Origin: Corylus avellana
Taxonomy: Eukaryota; Streptophyta; Magnoliopsida; Fagales; Betulaceae
Reading direction: 5' to 3'
Assembly: GCF_901000735.1 (NCBI RefSeq)
Contig: NC_081546.1
Span: 24,465,009-24,529,008, forward strand
Length of the DNA: 64,000 nucleotides
This document shows positions 25,621 to 37,400 of this stretch, piece by piece. The translations under genes and the position numbers were made by a program. Numbering within the stretch: position 1 is the first letter of the stretch; each line of letters begins with the position of its first letter. The notes beneath the pieces are model-generated. The model was not told the origin of the DNA and did no database searches. It saw nothing but the letters and a program-made list of their open reading frames with translations.

Positions 25621-25924
25621 CACCAACAACAGGAAAAAGATTAAAAAAAAAAATCAAAATAAAGTGACAAGGTAAAAACAAGGGACGGGGCTTTAGGTAT
25701 TAGGCTTGTTGATGGAGAATACCTTACGCCACTACTTTAGAGGGAGCCAGTGGTGAGACCGATGATTCCCATTCGACGCTCAAGTCAATGTTTAAGGAAA
25801 AGGGAAATTTGCAAAGCAGTTGGTGAATTGATTAAGGCGTAACACTATCAATTTTCTTTGTATCATTTTAAAGCTTATGTGACGTGGTTTTTGATAGCAT
25901 TGGGTGCATAAAGATTTTTTTTTT

Positions 25925-27215
25925 TTTTTTTTAAGAGAAAATTATAGTTTATCCCCCCAAAGTTGTCAGCGATTTGCAATTCCGCCTCAAAAGTTTCAAT
26001 TTTTGCAATCCACCCCCTTAAAGTTTCAATTTTTTTCAATTCAGCCATTCCATCAGTCAAAACCGCTTTGACTCGCACGTGATCACTTAAGGCGTTTTAG
26101 TATCGAAAATGCCCCCCGAATATTATTTTCCACGTTTTGCTGTCAACCACCTCCGAATCTCTTCCATTACAAATCTCCCATGCTTCTCCCTCCATGTTCT
26201 GGTATGCTGCAAGCTCTTTAGAGATTCAATGGTAGATTCTCTCAACCTCTGCGCCACTTTCGTTGCTACTGTCTTCAAATTTTGTTAGTGTATCGTTTCC
26301 TTCACAAATTCATCCAATATTTTCGGAATCTGTCTGCTTTTCCATTAGGTATTGTTTCTTAAGATTTGAAGCATACCCATCTGGTTTCTTAATAATTTAT
26401 GTCACGGGTTGCCTCCACACTGTTGTTGCCCCTCTACCTCGCCGTTGCCTCCAAAAGGAAGAAGATTGATCTTTCCTTAGCCAAATGGCCCAAATCTCAC
26501 AAAACTGTTGGGATTTTGGCCAGATTCAATCCCGAAACACCTTGGAAACGACAATGGAACTACCAAATTGAAACAATTGAAACAATTAAATCCAAGAACC
26601 GAAGTCCTTACATTTCACGCATAAACAACCGTAATTCAAAAAAATTCTCAAATTTATCACAACCCAGTACAATGTGAATGATCAAACATATGATTCTAAC
26701 ATCTATTAACATAAATCAACCATCAATTCCGATAAATTAATCTTCTTTGTCGTTGCTAGAGAGGGATCAATCTTCTCTGTCGTTGCCGGAGAATGACCTT
26801 TGCCGGAGAATCCAAGAATCATTCGTTCAAATGAATAGAGGAACATAAAAACAAAAATGCCTTCTTCCCAAGACTTGCTTTGCCTCGTCCTGCAAGACCC
26901 TTCTCACTCATTCTCGTTTCTTGTTGACCAATAGCAGATCGATCGGTTTGGCATGGAGAAACGAGGTAGGCGGAGAAGAGGAGGTGGGGATGGGGGCATT
27001 TTGGGAAAAAAAAACCAAAAGTGATCACGTGACTTGCACGTGATCACTGTTCCGTCAGTCAAAGCCGCTTTGATTGACATAATGCTTGAATTGAAAAAAA
27101 ATTGAAACTTTAGGGGGGTAAATTACAAAAATTGAAACTTTAGAGATGGGATTGCAAATCGCTGACAACTTTGAGGGGGTAAATTGTAATTTTCATTTTT
27201 TTTAATCACGTCACA
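25925..27215. mobile_element. Non-autonomous DNA element with ~170-bp inverted ends and about 0.9 kb interior
   Basis: The left end (25935-26095) and right end (27020-27205) are inverted copies. Shared blocks include the AAAGTTGTCAGCGATTTGCA type, GTTTCAATTTTTGCAAT, GTCAAAACCGCTTTGA and GCACGTGATCAC. Outside them TTATGTGACGTG and CACGTCACATAA also face each other, so the true ends may be further out (about 25875 and 27222). The interior has no recognisable open frame. It lies about 1.2 kb upstream of the kinase start codon. Confidence 0.65.
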
Positions 27216-27479
27216 TAAATTCTGGAGGGTGAGAAATAGACAGGGGTAATGATTAGAATTACTCAGATTAGGCAAATGAGTTCCGCATTTTAGGTTGTTT
27301 GAGGTAAGCGAGTCTCCCCAACTTCCCTCTTATAGACTGCTTGAATTTATGTAAAATTCAAACAGCCTATTAACATAAATTTGTACTTAAAAAAAAAAAA
27401 AAAAAAAGAGCGGGTAACAAGGTAAAATAAATAAAGCAGTGAATAGAAAGAAAAGAAGAAAAAAAAAAACAGTGAATAA

Positions 27480-28462
27480 AAAATCCAAAAGAGCATTCAA
27501 GAGCCCGCTCTTGGTCCACCACCTCAATTCAGAAGCGCAAAGAGCCAGGATCCCTAAAGGCTACAGAGGAGTCAAGTGAGAGAGAGAGAAAAACCCAAAA
27601 AAAAAGAAAAAAAAAAAAGAAAAAGAAAAGAGAGAGAAGAACCACAACATCAACAACAACAAAGCAGAGCAGCAACCGGCCACTACTACCTTCCTCAGGT
27701 GCTCCTCTCGTCCCTCCTCTTTCATCGATTTTTTACTTTGTTACTTTTTCATCTTTTGGACCCATTTCCACTCTTTCACCAAACCCTCAAAAAAATTTAC
27801 GCACAAAGCAAAATGTCAGATCTTGGTTTCTTTTGATTTTTCAAAGAGAGTGATTTTGGCCTTAAAACTGTGGCGGAAATTGAATTCCGCTTTGGGAGCG
27901 CTCGAATGTGTGATGGGATTGGGGTTTAGGGTTGGAGGTGAAGGAAAGGGAAATGGGAATCCACGGGATTTGAAATTCCCAATCTGTGGATCCGCGACGA
28001 GAATGCCTGATTCTCGATCGGAGAGCCGGGCTGGCACTGCTTTTTAGGTGATTATGAGGCTTCGGTTTTTACGTTTCTGAGAAAGAGAAAAAAAAAAAAA
28101 AAAAAAGGAACAGTTTTTGCTCTGTTTGGTTGCTCGGAAAATGTAAAAAAAATGGGAGGAAAATTTTGGGATTCTGATTGTTAGGTTTTTGTTGTTGTTC
28201 AGGACACATGACTACAAAAATGCCGCCACTTGGTTGAGCCTTATGCGAGGTAAGTTTTGGAATAGTACTTTTGAAAAATCTTTATTTTATTTCGTTTTTT
28301 TTCTTTTTTGTGGGTGTTGTAGAAATTTCTTAGCAAAGAATGGTGTATTAAGAAAATGGAATTTTTATATTTTGTTTAGAACGAGGTTTTATTGGTGTAT
28401 TTTTCTCAGGTTGTTGTGGATGCTTCTTTCTGAGACCTACTTGTAGGTTTTAGTGGTTAAAA
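27480..28462 (+). promoter_or_regulatory. Leader and probable 5'-UTR introns of the DYRK-type kinase gene
   Basis: Upstream of the start codon there are GA-rich (27577-27640) and CT-rich (27700-27780) tracts. Good splice signals lie outside any conserved frame: a donor CGAG/GTAAGTTT at about 28249 with an acceptor TTTTTCTCAG/GTTG at about 28409. A further pair is CTCAG/GTGC at about 27700 with TTGTTCAG/GAC at about 28201. I infer one or two leader introns. Small open frames here are probably not translated as proteins. Confidence 0.4.
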
Positions 28463-31400
28463 ATGGCAGAGTCAAACTCGGTTGATGTGATTCTGGAATT
28501 TCTGCGAAGAAATCGGTTCTCTAGAGCTGAGGCAGCTTTGCGCAGTGAGCTCAGTAATCGTCCTGATTTGAATGGGTTCCTTCAGAAACTTACGATTGGG
28601 GACAAGGATAAGGACTCGGGTAATACGGTAGAGGAGGCGAATGGGGACAAGCTGGTGGTGGAAAATCCAGGGTCAGTGTCTCGGGATAGTCGTGAGGTTT
28701 CCAAGGAGTTAATTGTGAAGGAGATAGAGTGCGGGACGGGTAGAAATGGGTCTGAGAGCAAATGGAAGAATGCTGCTTCTACTGGTGAGCGGAATAAAAG
28801 TAATGAAGCGGTTGGGACGAGTGACAAGGGCTTCAGTTTCTTGAAAGGTTCGGAGGACACGGTGCTTGATTTGTATTCGTGGAAGCTCATTTCTAGTAAT
28901 GGGCCTGCTGGAGCTTATCAGAATGATGGTACTAGTAGTACTAGTAACATTTCGGAGCTTCAGATATCGGGGCAACCGAAGTATCATACGAGTGAAGCTC
29001 CTGATGCTGGTAAAGCCATTGTGAAGACTGGGGAAGAGATTACTTTTTCTGGCGACAAGAGAACTTCATGGCTTGGAAGTACTAGTAAAGCTAATGTGGA
29101 ATCCAAGTATGAGAAAACCCAAGCAAGTGAGCCCAAAGAACTTGATCAGCAGCTTAAGGCTAGTAGCATATACTTCAAAGAAAATTTTGCAGATAATCCA
29201 TGGTCAAGAAGTGAGGAGCCCACGAATTCTTCTTCTGATTTGTGGAAAGATTGCTCTGTCAAGACTGTTTTTCCATTCTCCGAGGGAGATGTGTCAACTA
29301 GTTATGATATTATCGCAGGTTCTGACAAAAAAGAAGGAAGGAGAAAGTCAGAAACGAGTGATGTTAGGACAGCAATAAAAGAGCAGGTGGATGAGGTGGG
29401 AAGAGCCTTGTACTTTGGCAAGTCACAAGGGGGTTCCGAGCAAAAGACCATCAGCAGCTTGAGTTTTCCTCTGGTATCTGAGAATCAGAAGGAAGAGTTT
29501 CCTAGGTTGCCGCCTGTTAAACTCAAATCGGAGGACAAATCATTGAATGTTAATTGGGAGGAAAAGTTTGAGCGAGATGGACCTGGTGCAAAACTCACCA
29601 GTGCTGATAACGCCTTCCTGATAGGTTCATTCCTGGATGTTCCTATCGGACAAGAAATAAACTCTGCAGGTTAGCTCATTTGATGAAAATGATCAGATGA
29701 TTTCCTTGCTTACAAATATCTATATTTTTTTTATCAGCAAGTGAACTAGTTAGTTGATTATTTGGGTTTCATTTCCTCTACTTGTAATCCAATTTTTGCC
29801 TTTTACTCCATTTGCAATTCTAGTTCTTACTAGCCATCATCTTCCATTCTTTATCTCTTTCACGTTTCTAGTGGTGATATATCTGTTTGGGTCCCTTGTG
29901 CCTGTGGCTTGTTATTCATGTTCTAGTGCAGTTCTTGAGCTAGTTAGATGTATTCAATTGATCATAATCAGTATTGTTATTGTCATTGAAAATCTCCTTG
30001 GGAAAAGTAGTTTGCCATTTCTAAGTCATTGATGGCTACTCAGCAGTGAGTTTGAGGTGGTGGTAGCGTTCATTTGATGAACTGTTTATTATATATGGAT
30101 TAAGAAAAGAAAAATGATTCACTAAGATTTGTGGAATTGGAAAATGATTACTATTTCAATTTAATTATTATGGTACTTGTCAGAAGTTCTATCATTTTAA
30201 TCTTATGAAGAGATGTTGTCCTTGCTCTACTTTTTGCAAGATTCGATCAACCTTTCAAGTCTCTATTAATGTTTCTACTTTTTTCTTTTAATTTATTTTC
30301 AATAATGTCCTAGATGATTTTTTTTTTGATAAGTAATGTTTATATATCAAAAGCGCAGAGGGGCGCAACCCTAATAATGTCCTAGATGATTCAAACCAGT
30401 GAATCTTGTAGTAGAACGTGGGTTCCTGTGTTTTACATATTCATCAAATATGATAATGCTGGGGCTAAGTAGAATACCAGAAACATGGAAGTTCCCAGGT
30501 TTTGTGGTCTATGGACCAAGAAGCTATTTTTCATGAAGTGTCGATTGAAACTGCTCAACATGTTTCTGTTTCTCAGGAGACTAAAGAAATGAACAGGGAG
30601 CTTAAAATTCAGTAGTTTAGCCACTATAATATTATCTCATTAATTGTCTAAGTGTTTGCCATATTGGAAACCTAGAGTTTTTGTCTTTTTTTATTGTACA
30701 AAATATATCTCTAATTCACCTTAATGAAACAAAATTACAATGTAGTTGGCAATGGTGCCGATCTTAGTATTTCTGTAAATGATTGCTGTTTTATTGATTT
30801 TGCATCACTTGCAACCATAAATAGTGGCCTAAGCTGTCCCATTAGAAATTTATGGAATATTATGCTATATATATCATAGCAATATACTTGAAACTCATGA
30901 TAGCATGTGCACCTGTACATGCTTATACTCTTAAAGATTTGACTTATAGGAATAAATGCAATAAATGAGGAATTGTAAATGGTATTTATTTCCAATTTTG
31001 TATCTTTTGGGTGATCACTTAATTAGCTACAGCTTTTGCATTAATGATCAGGTGGAAAAAGGATTGCAGGAGGTAGTTGGCTATCTGTAAGTCAGGGAAT
31101 TGCAGAGGATACATCTGATCTGGTTTCTGGTTTTGCCACTGTCGGTGATGGATTAAGTGAATCTGTTGACTATCCAAATGAGTATTGGGACTCTGATGAA
31201 TACGATGACGATGATGATGTTGGATATATGAGACAACCTATTGAGGATGAGGCCTGGTTTCTAGCTCATGAAATTGATTACCCAAGTGACAATGAAAAGG
31301 GTACAGGGCATGGCAGTGTTCCAGATCCACAGGAAAGAGCTCCAACCAAAGATGAGGATGATGATCAATCTTTTGCTGAGGAGGATTCTTACTTCTCTGG

Positions 31401-34400
31401 TGAGCGGTATTTTCAAGCAAAAAATGTCGAACCAGTTACAGCTTCAGACGATCCTATAGGGTTGTCAGCGACTGACATGTATGGGAGGACTGATGAGAAT
31501 GATTTAATTGCTCAATATGATGGACAGTTGATGGATGAAGAAGAACTGAATCTGATGCGTGCAGAACCTGTCTGGCAGGGCTTTGTGACTCAGACGAATG
31601 AACTCATCATGTTAGGGGATGGGAAAGTTTTGAACGAGTGTGGAAGGTCGCGGCTAGATGATATTTGTATGGATGATGATCAGCATGGTTCGGTTCGATC
31701 AATTGGTGTAGGGATCAACAGTGATGCTGCAGATATGGGCAGTGAAGTACGGGAAAGTTTGGTTGGAGGCAGTAGTGAAGGGGATCTAGAATACTTCTGT
31801 GATCATGATGTTGGGATTGGTGGGTCTAGACATCCTCATCATGACTTAGACAAGAAATATATTGATAGATCAAACAGGGATAAAAGGAAAACTACTAATC
31901 AAGAGGCCAATAAATATGTAGTTGGGAATGATAAGGGTGGAAGCATACAGATGAAAAATCATCCTGATGGGGGATTTTCGTTTCCCCCACCATTGAGGGA
32001 TGGACGGCTGGAGCAGGCAGGCGCTAGTAAACCTTTATGGTCAAACAACAGCAATGCTATTATCAGTGATGAAATTGATGACTGTCAAAATGCTGTGGTG
32101 GGCTCGGATAACATGCTTACTTCATGGAGGCGGAAAAGCAGTGATTCTTCACCTATCAAAAGTTCCAGGGATGAGAATAATGCTAATGCCCTGAGATCCA
32201 CAGATTCTACTCCTTCTACACTCTCTAATTATGGTTATGATGAAAGAGAGCATGCAAAGCAAGAGGAGGACAAAAAAATTGGTTCTGCACGGGAAGAAGA
32301 TCCAGCAGCATCACTTGAGGATGAAGAGGCAGCTGCTGTGCAAGAGCAAGTAAGGCAGATAAAGGCTCAGGAGGATGAATTTGAGACCTTTAACCTGAAG
32401 ATTGTGCATAGGAAAAACAGGTATGTCTTATCCTACATACCCATCTTTTTGCTAGCTCTTATTTCTTGTGTTTGAGGTTCTGCCATTTACATCTACCTAA
32501 ATTGCAGAATATTTTTAGTACTTTGGAAACTATGGTCTCATTTTTTTAGTTTCTCGTTTTTCTAGATTTGTGCCAATAGCATTCTCTCTGATGATGTCCA
32601 AACCGATGATCTATGTTTGATTTATGGTGGATAGCTTGAACCTGGATGCCAACTTCTTTATTATTGAAACATATATAGCATATTACTGTGATCCATATAT
32701 GGACTAGGTAATGTCAATTAAACTGAGATAGAGCTAGAATAAAATGGAGATTTACGCCGTCTCTGTTAGAGCTTATTGATTAGCTTATCCTATAACTAGT
32801 TATATGATTCTAGGTGATCCTTCATTGTGAGGTTGCAACATAATTGCGGAGTGCGCTTTCCAGTTGTTTGAAGGGTGAGCGAATTGTTGGTGAGTTGGAG
32901 GGGACAATTGGGAAGCATACTGCTTTGAAAATATGGAGGTTGGTTCCTTTATGTTTAATGCGGTGCCTTTGGAGAGAGCGGAACGCAAGGAGCTTTGAAG
33001 ATCGTGAGAATGGATTATTAGATCTGAAAAAGATGATGTTACAATCCCTTTATACATGGAGAGTAGCACATAATAGTTTGCTTGTTTTTAATTTCAGAGT
33101 TTTTGGAATTTTGTTTCTCTCTTTCTATTTTATAGGGGTTCTCTTGTATACTTAATGTGTAATAAGATTGCGCCCTTTTGCACTTCTATTGTATTTATAT
33201 TACTTCTAAAAAAAATATGACTCTAGGTGATCCTTGAGCTTTAGCTAAAGTGTTAACTTTTCCCTCCATATGAACGGAGAGGAGGGTGAATTTGTGAGTT
33301 CAAAACCTAAGGTGCATGTGTGACTTAGCAAACAAATGACTCTAGGTGGTCCTCTTTTCATGAGTATTATTCAGTGTTATGATGGTTCCCTCAACTTTTT
33401 CCTTTTGTTTTATTTTTGGTAAGCCTTCAACTTGAAAGTAGTTGTGGTTGGCAAAAATACATTTTTACAGCTGAAGTAGCAAATACACTTAATTAAATAA
33501 TAGTAGACATAATTAATCGGTTGGATTCTGGTTATCTCATTCATAATTAATAGGTCAACGCAGAACACTGCAGAATGAATTCTTTCATGAAAGGTTCTTA
33601 TAGTATTGTTTTTTCTTTTCTCTCCTATGAATGGAACATATCAAGGAAGTATTTGAGGCTTTTTTCAACTTATAATGATCTCTGGCAATGTTTGCAGATC
33701 GTGGTACCTTTTGAAGCATTTTGTTTACTTTCATCTTCCCCTTTTCATGCCATGATATAACATCTGGCTCACTGATATTATTATCCTTGAAAACATGGTA
33801 TCTCCTTAAATGTTTTGTTGTATTTTCGGCAAAAAAAATTTGTATTGCCTGTTTTCTGGTAAATGTAGTTTTAGATTGCAAGCTGTACTAACCAGACTTA
33901 ATGTGGCATATCTCCTTTGTTATCCAATTGGCACCTCCACTGCCCACAGCATATGCTGGGAACTTATTTTAACATCACTTATTTTGTAATCACTGTTTCA
34001 TGCTGCCAAAGCAAGCAGACCTTCCAGTTTATACCCTTTTCTCTTCCCTAGGAGATTATGTAAACTTATGTTGTTTTGTTGCTCAGAACTGGCTTTGAGG
34101 AGGACAAGAACTTCCATGTTGTTCTAAATTCAGTCATAGCTGGGCGCTATCATGTTACTGAGTATCTTGGGTCAGCTGCATTCAGTAAAGCTATACAAGC
34201 ACATGATCTGCATACGGGTATGGATGTCTGTGTAAAAATTATAAAGAACAACAAGGATTTTTTTGATCAGAGCCTTGATGAGATAAAGCTTCTCAAGTAT
34301 GTGAATAAGCATGATCCTGGTGACAAGTACCACATTCTCCGATTATATGATTATTTCTATTATCGAGTAAGTGAAAATATTATTCAACTTGTTATTAGTT

Positions 34401-37400
34401 TTACATGCTATTGTGAACTTTATGGTGGATTGCTGATTTGTGCATGTCCATGTACTAGGCAAATTAGTTGTTAAACTTATCTGTATCGCCCTTCACTAAA
34501 TATAAAAAATGAGAGTTTGCTCAAGTCATAAGAATACCTGCATATTCCTGTGGGCTTATCTTCTAGAGCTGGCTGTCAGATCCTGTCACATTCTACTTGG
34601 TCCCTTGTAATCCTGTCCTGGCCGACTTGTTCCCTACTAGGTCTTCAATCACTTGGGAAAATTCGGTGGGTCTATCTTCTTTAAATTTATCAGGTAGTTG
34701 ATAATTTGTCCAAAGAACAGAGAGCTTTAAAAATTATGTTTTAAATTTTGTTAAGCTCGACAGTTTCTTTGATCATAAAGTTTAAAATTACTTCTAACAG
34801 CCACATTTCCATGGAAACTACTGGTGAAGTGGGGTTCATTAACTCCTGAACAACTGTTCAGTTTGCATGATGTTCGTGATTGCTAATTTTTTATAGCAGT
34901 TCCTGACCCAGTCAGGCTCCAAATTCAGTGCTATTTGTCATTCTCTTCCTGATGCGTCTATGTCAAGCTCTTTTACTAGAGATTTTTTTTTTGTTATGCA
35001 TGTTATTAGAACTGTTAGTTTGCAATTTGGCATGCTTTCAAATAGATGATTTTTTTCAAGCAAAAAATCAACATCTGCTGATTTCATATGGAATCTGCCA
35101 CATCTTGTGAATTGCAATTGTCATATTTGGTCTTGTTTGTTTGTTGATGCCCTGCGTATGATTTCCCTTGATTTTGCAGGAGCATTTGTTAATAGTATGT
35201 GAACTTCTCAAGGCAAACTTATATGAGTTTCATAAATTTAATAGAGAATCAGGAGGGGAGGTCTACTTCACAATGCCAAGATTGCAGGTTTGTGGGGTAT
35301 CTTTTTCTTCTTGGGAGCTTTTATGTTTTTGCCGTGCTGGCAGATGTGCTTATTTTGATTGGATTTTGCAGTCAATTACCATTCAGTGTCTCGAGGCACT
35401 TCAGTTTCTACATGGCCTTGGTCTAATACATTGTGACTTGAAGCCTGAGAATATATTGGTGAAAAGTTATAGTAGATGTGAGGTGAAGGTCATTGATCTT
35501 GGGAGCAGTTGTTTTGAGACAGATCACCTCTGCTCTTATGTTCAATCCAGGTCCTATCGTGCCCCAGAAGTTATCTTGGGACTTCCATATGATAAGAAGA
35601 TAGATGTATGGTCACTTGGCTGCATCTTGGCAGAACTTTGTACTGGCAACGTAAGTGTTGTTATGCACCAATATGTACATATATGCTTATCTGCGTATGG
35701 ATTATGTTTGTATTTTTTATTTCATTTATATCATTTTTTTCTTGATTGTAAGGAGTCTAAATTATACAGTGTTTTAAAAATCATTTTACTGCCTCAAGCT
35801 TTTATTTTCTCCTTTTTTTCATCTTGTATTTATTATCTCTACTGAATGTAGAATTTAAAGGATTGTTTTGAATGTATTTGGGGCAACCAATTAACATGAA
35901 ATGTAGTGGAAATTTAAAGGGAAAAGTACATATACCCCCTCAAACTACTATCCCATTGTCAATGTCCCACCAAATTGTTAATTGTATCAATGTCTCTCAT
36001 AAACTACCAAAACAATGTCACAGTCCCCCCCAATGACAAAATTAGCCTCCATAAAATTAAAAAAATTCTTAAAATTATAATGAAAAACTCAAAAAAAAAA
36101 AAACTAATTTCTTTTTAATTAATTTATTTTTTTGTCTTATTGAAATTTTTGTAAGGTCATTTGTCTTTTTGTTGGCCTTGGGAGAACATTGACATTGTTT
36201 TGGTAGTTTGGGGGGGGTGGGGGCATTGACACAATAGTTATATGGGGGGACATTGATAATGGGATGGTAGTTTAAGTAGGTGTGTGTGTACTTTGGGATA
36301 AAATTGACTGAGTTGAAGCAGATGCCAATTCATACATTCCAGTGATGGTGTTAGTATTGATACTGGTTTAGATGTTATAATTTGATTGCATATTAATTTC
36401 ATAGGCTTCCATAAATATTGATCCTTCATCAACAGATGTGTTTGTGTAGAAATAAGATTTTTTTCAGTAATTATTTTGATGCTAAATGATCTCTATCAAT
36501 GATGTTGATATTATAATTACTTTCATTTATAGATCGTAGTGGCTATGGCCATGTACTTCTTAAAGGTCGAAGCAATGGTGGAATGCCAGAATGTAAATAT
36601 TGATAATATGTACATGTTTGTATGCTTAAAAGATTTATATTTTAAGATTCCTTTGGGCTGGTGCCTCAGATTGTAGATTTTCAAACTTTCATGCTTTCTT
36701 AGAGCTTTTCTCCGCTACTTTCTAGGCTTCTCTCTTGTATACTTCTTGTGTACTTGGGTTGCGCCTTTGCTCTTTTTTATGACTCGGCAATTACTTATTA
36801 AATAAAAATTATTACACGTTCAGCAAAGCAAACTTTAATATGTAGGAAGTTAAGGGAGGAACCCACATAAAGATGCACAGTAGACATGATTTCCTGGATG
36901 ATCTCAAGAAAGATTAAGCTTGGAGCCATGATATCTTCAAGAGAAGGGTTGTCTTGCTTGAAGGTGGTTAAATCTTGTTGGAAAGAGTTGATTAATAGTA
37001 ATATGAGCTGGGATTCGATGGTGAGAGGAGAATCTGATTCTGTGTAGCATTAAGTGGATGAGTGCTGGGAAACTAGTAGGTTGTAGCGAATCAGTGAATG
37101 AGAGAAAATACAAACTTGATGTGGATTGAGATTAAAGGAGGATGAGAAAAGACTTTCATTGGATATTTGGGTTGAAATGAGAGTGATAATTCTTGTAGAA
37201 CCAGAGAATAGAGAGATGGAGGAAGAAAAGAACGAGAGTATATGAGACGGGGATGTCAACTACATCTCAAACAAAGGCCACTGTTCAATTCATTTATTAC
37301 ATATTTGAAAAGTGTACATCTTAAAACATTTACATAAAGGAGGTTTCTGTTTAGTGAATTATGTAGCTGCCTATGTAAAACAAAGAACAGCAGCTGCCAG

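Noticed and set aside
27576..27836. 86-codon open frame starting in a GA tract
   Set aside because: Low-complexity leader sequence of the kinase gene, with no protein-like composition after the K/E run.
28709..28987. Antisense open frames over kinase exon 1
   Set aside because: Shadows of a well-supported coding exon.
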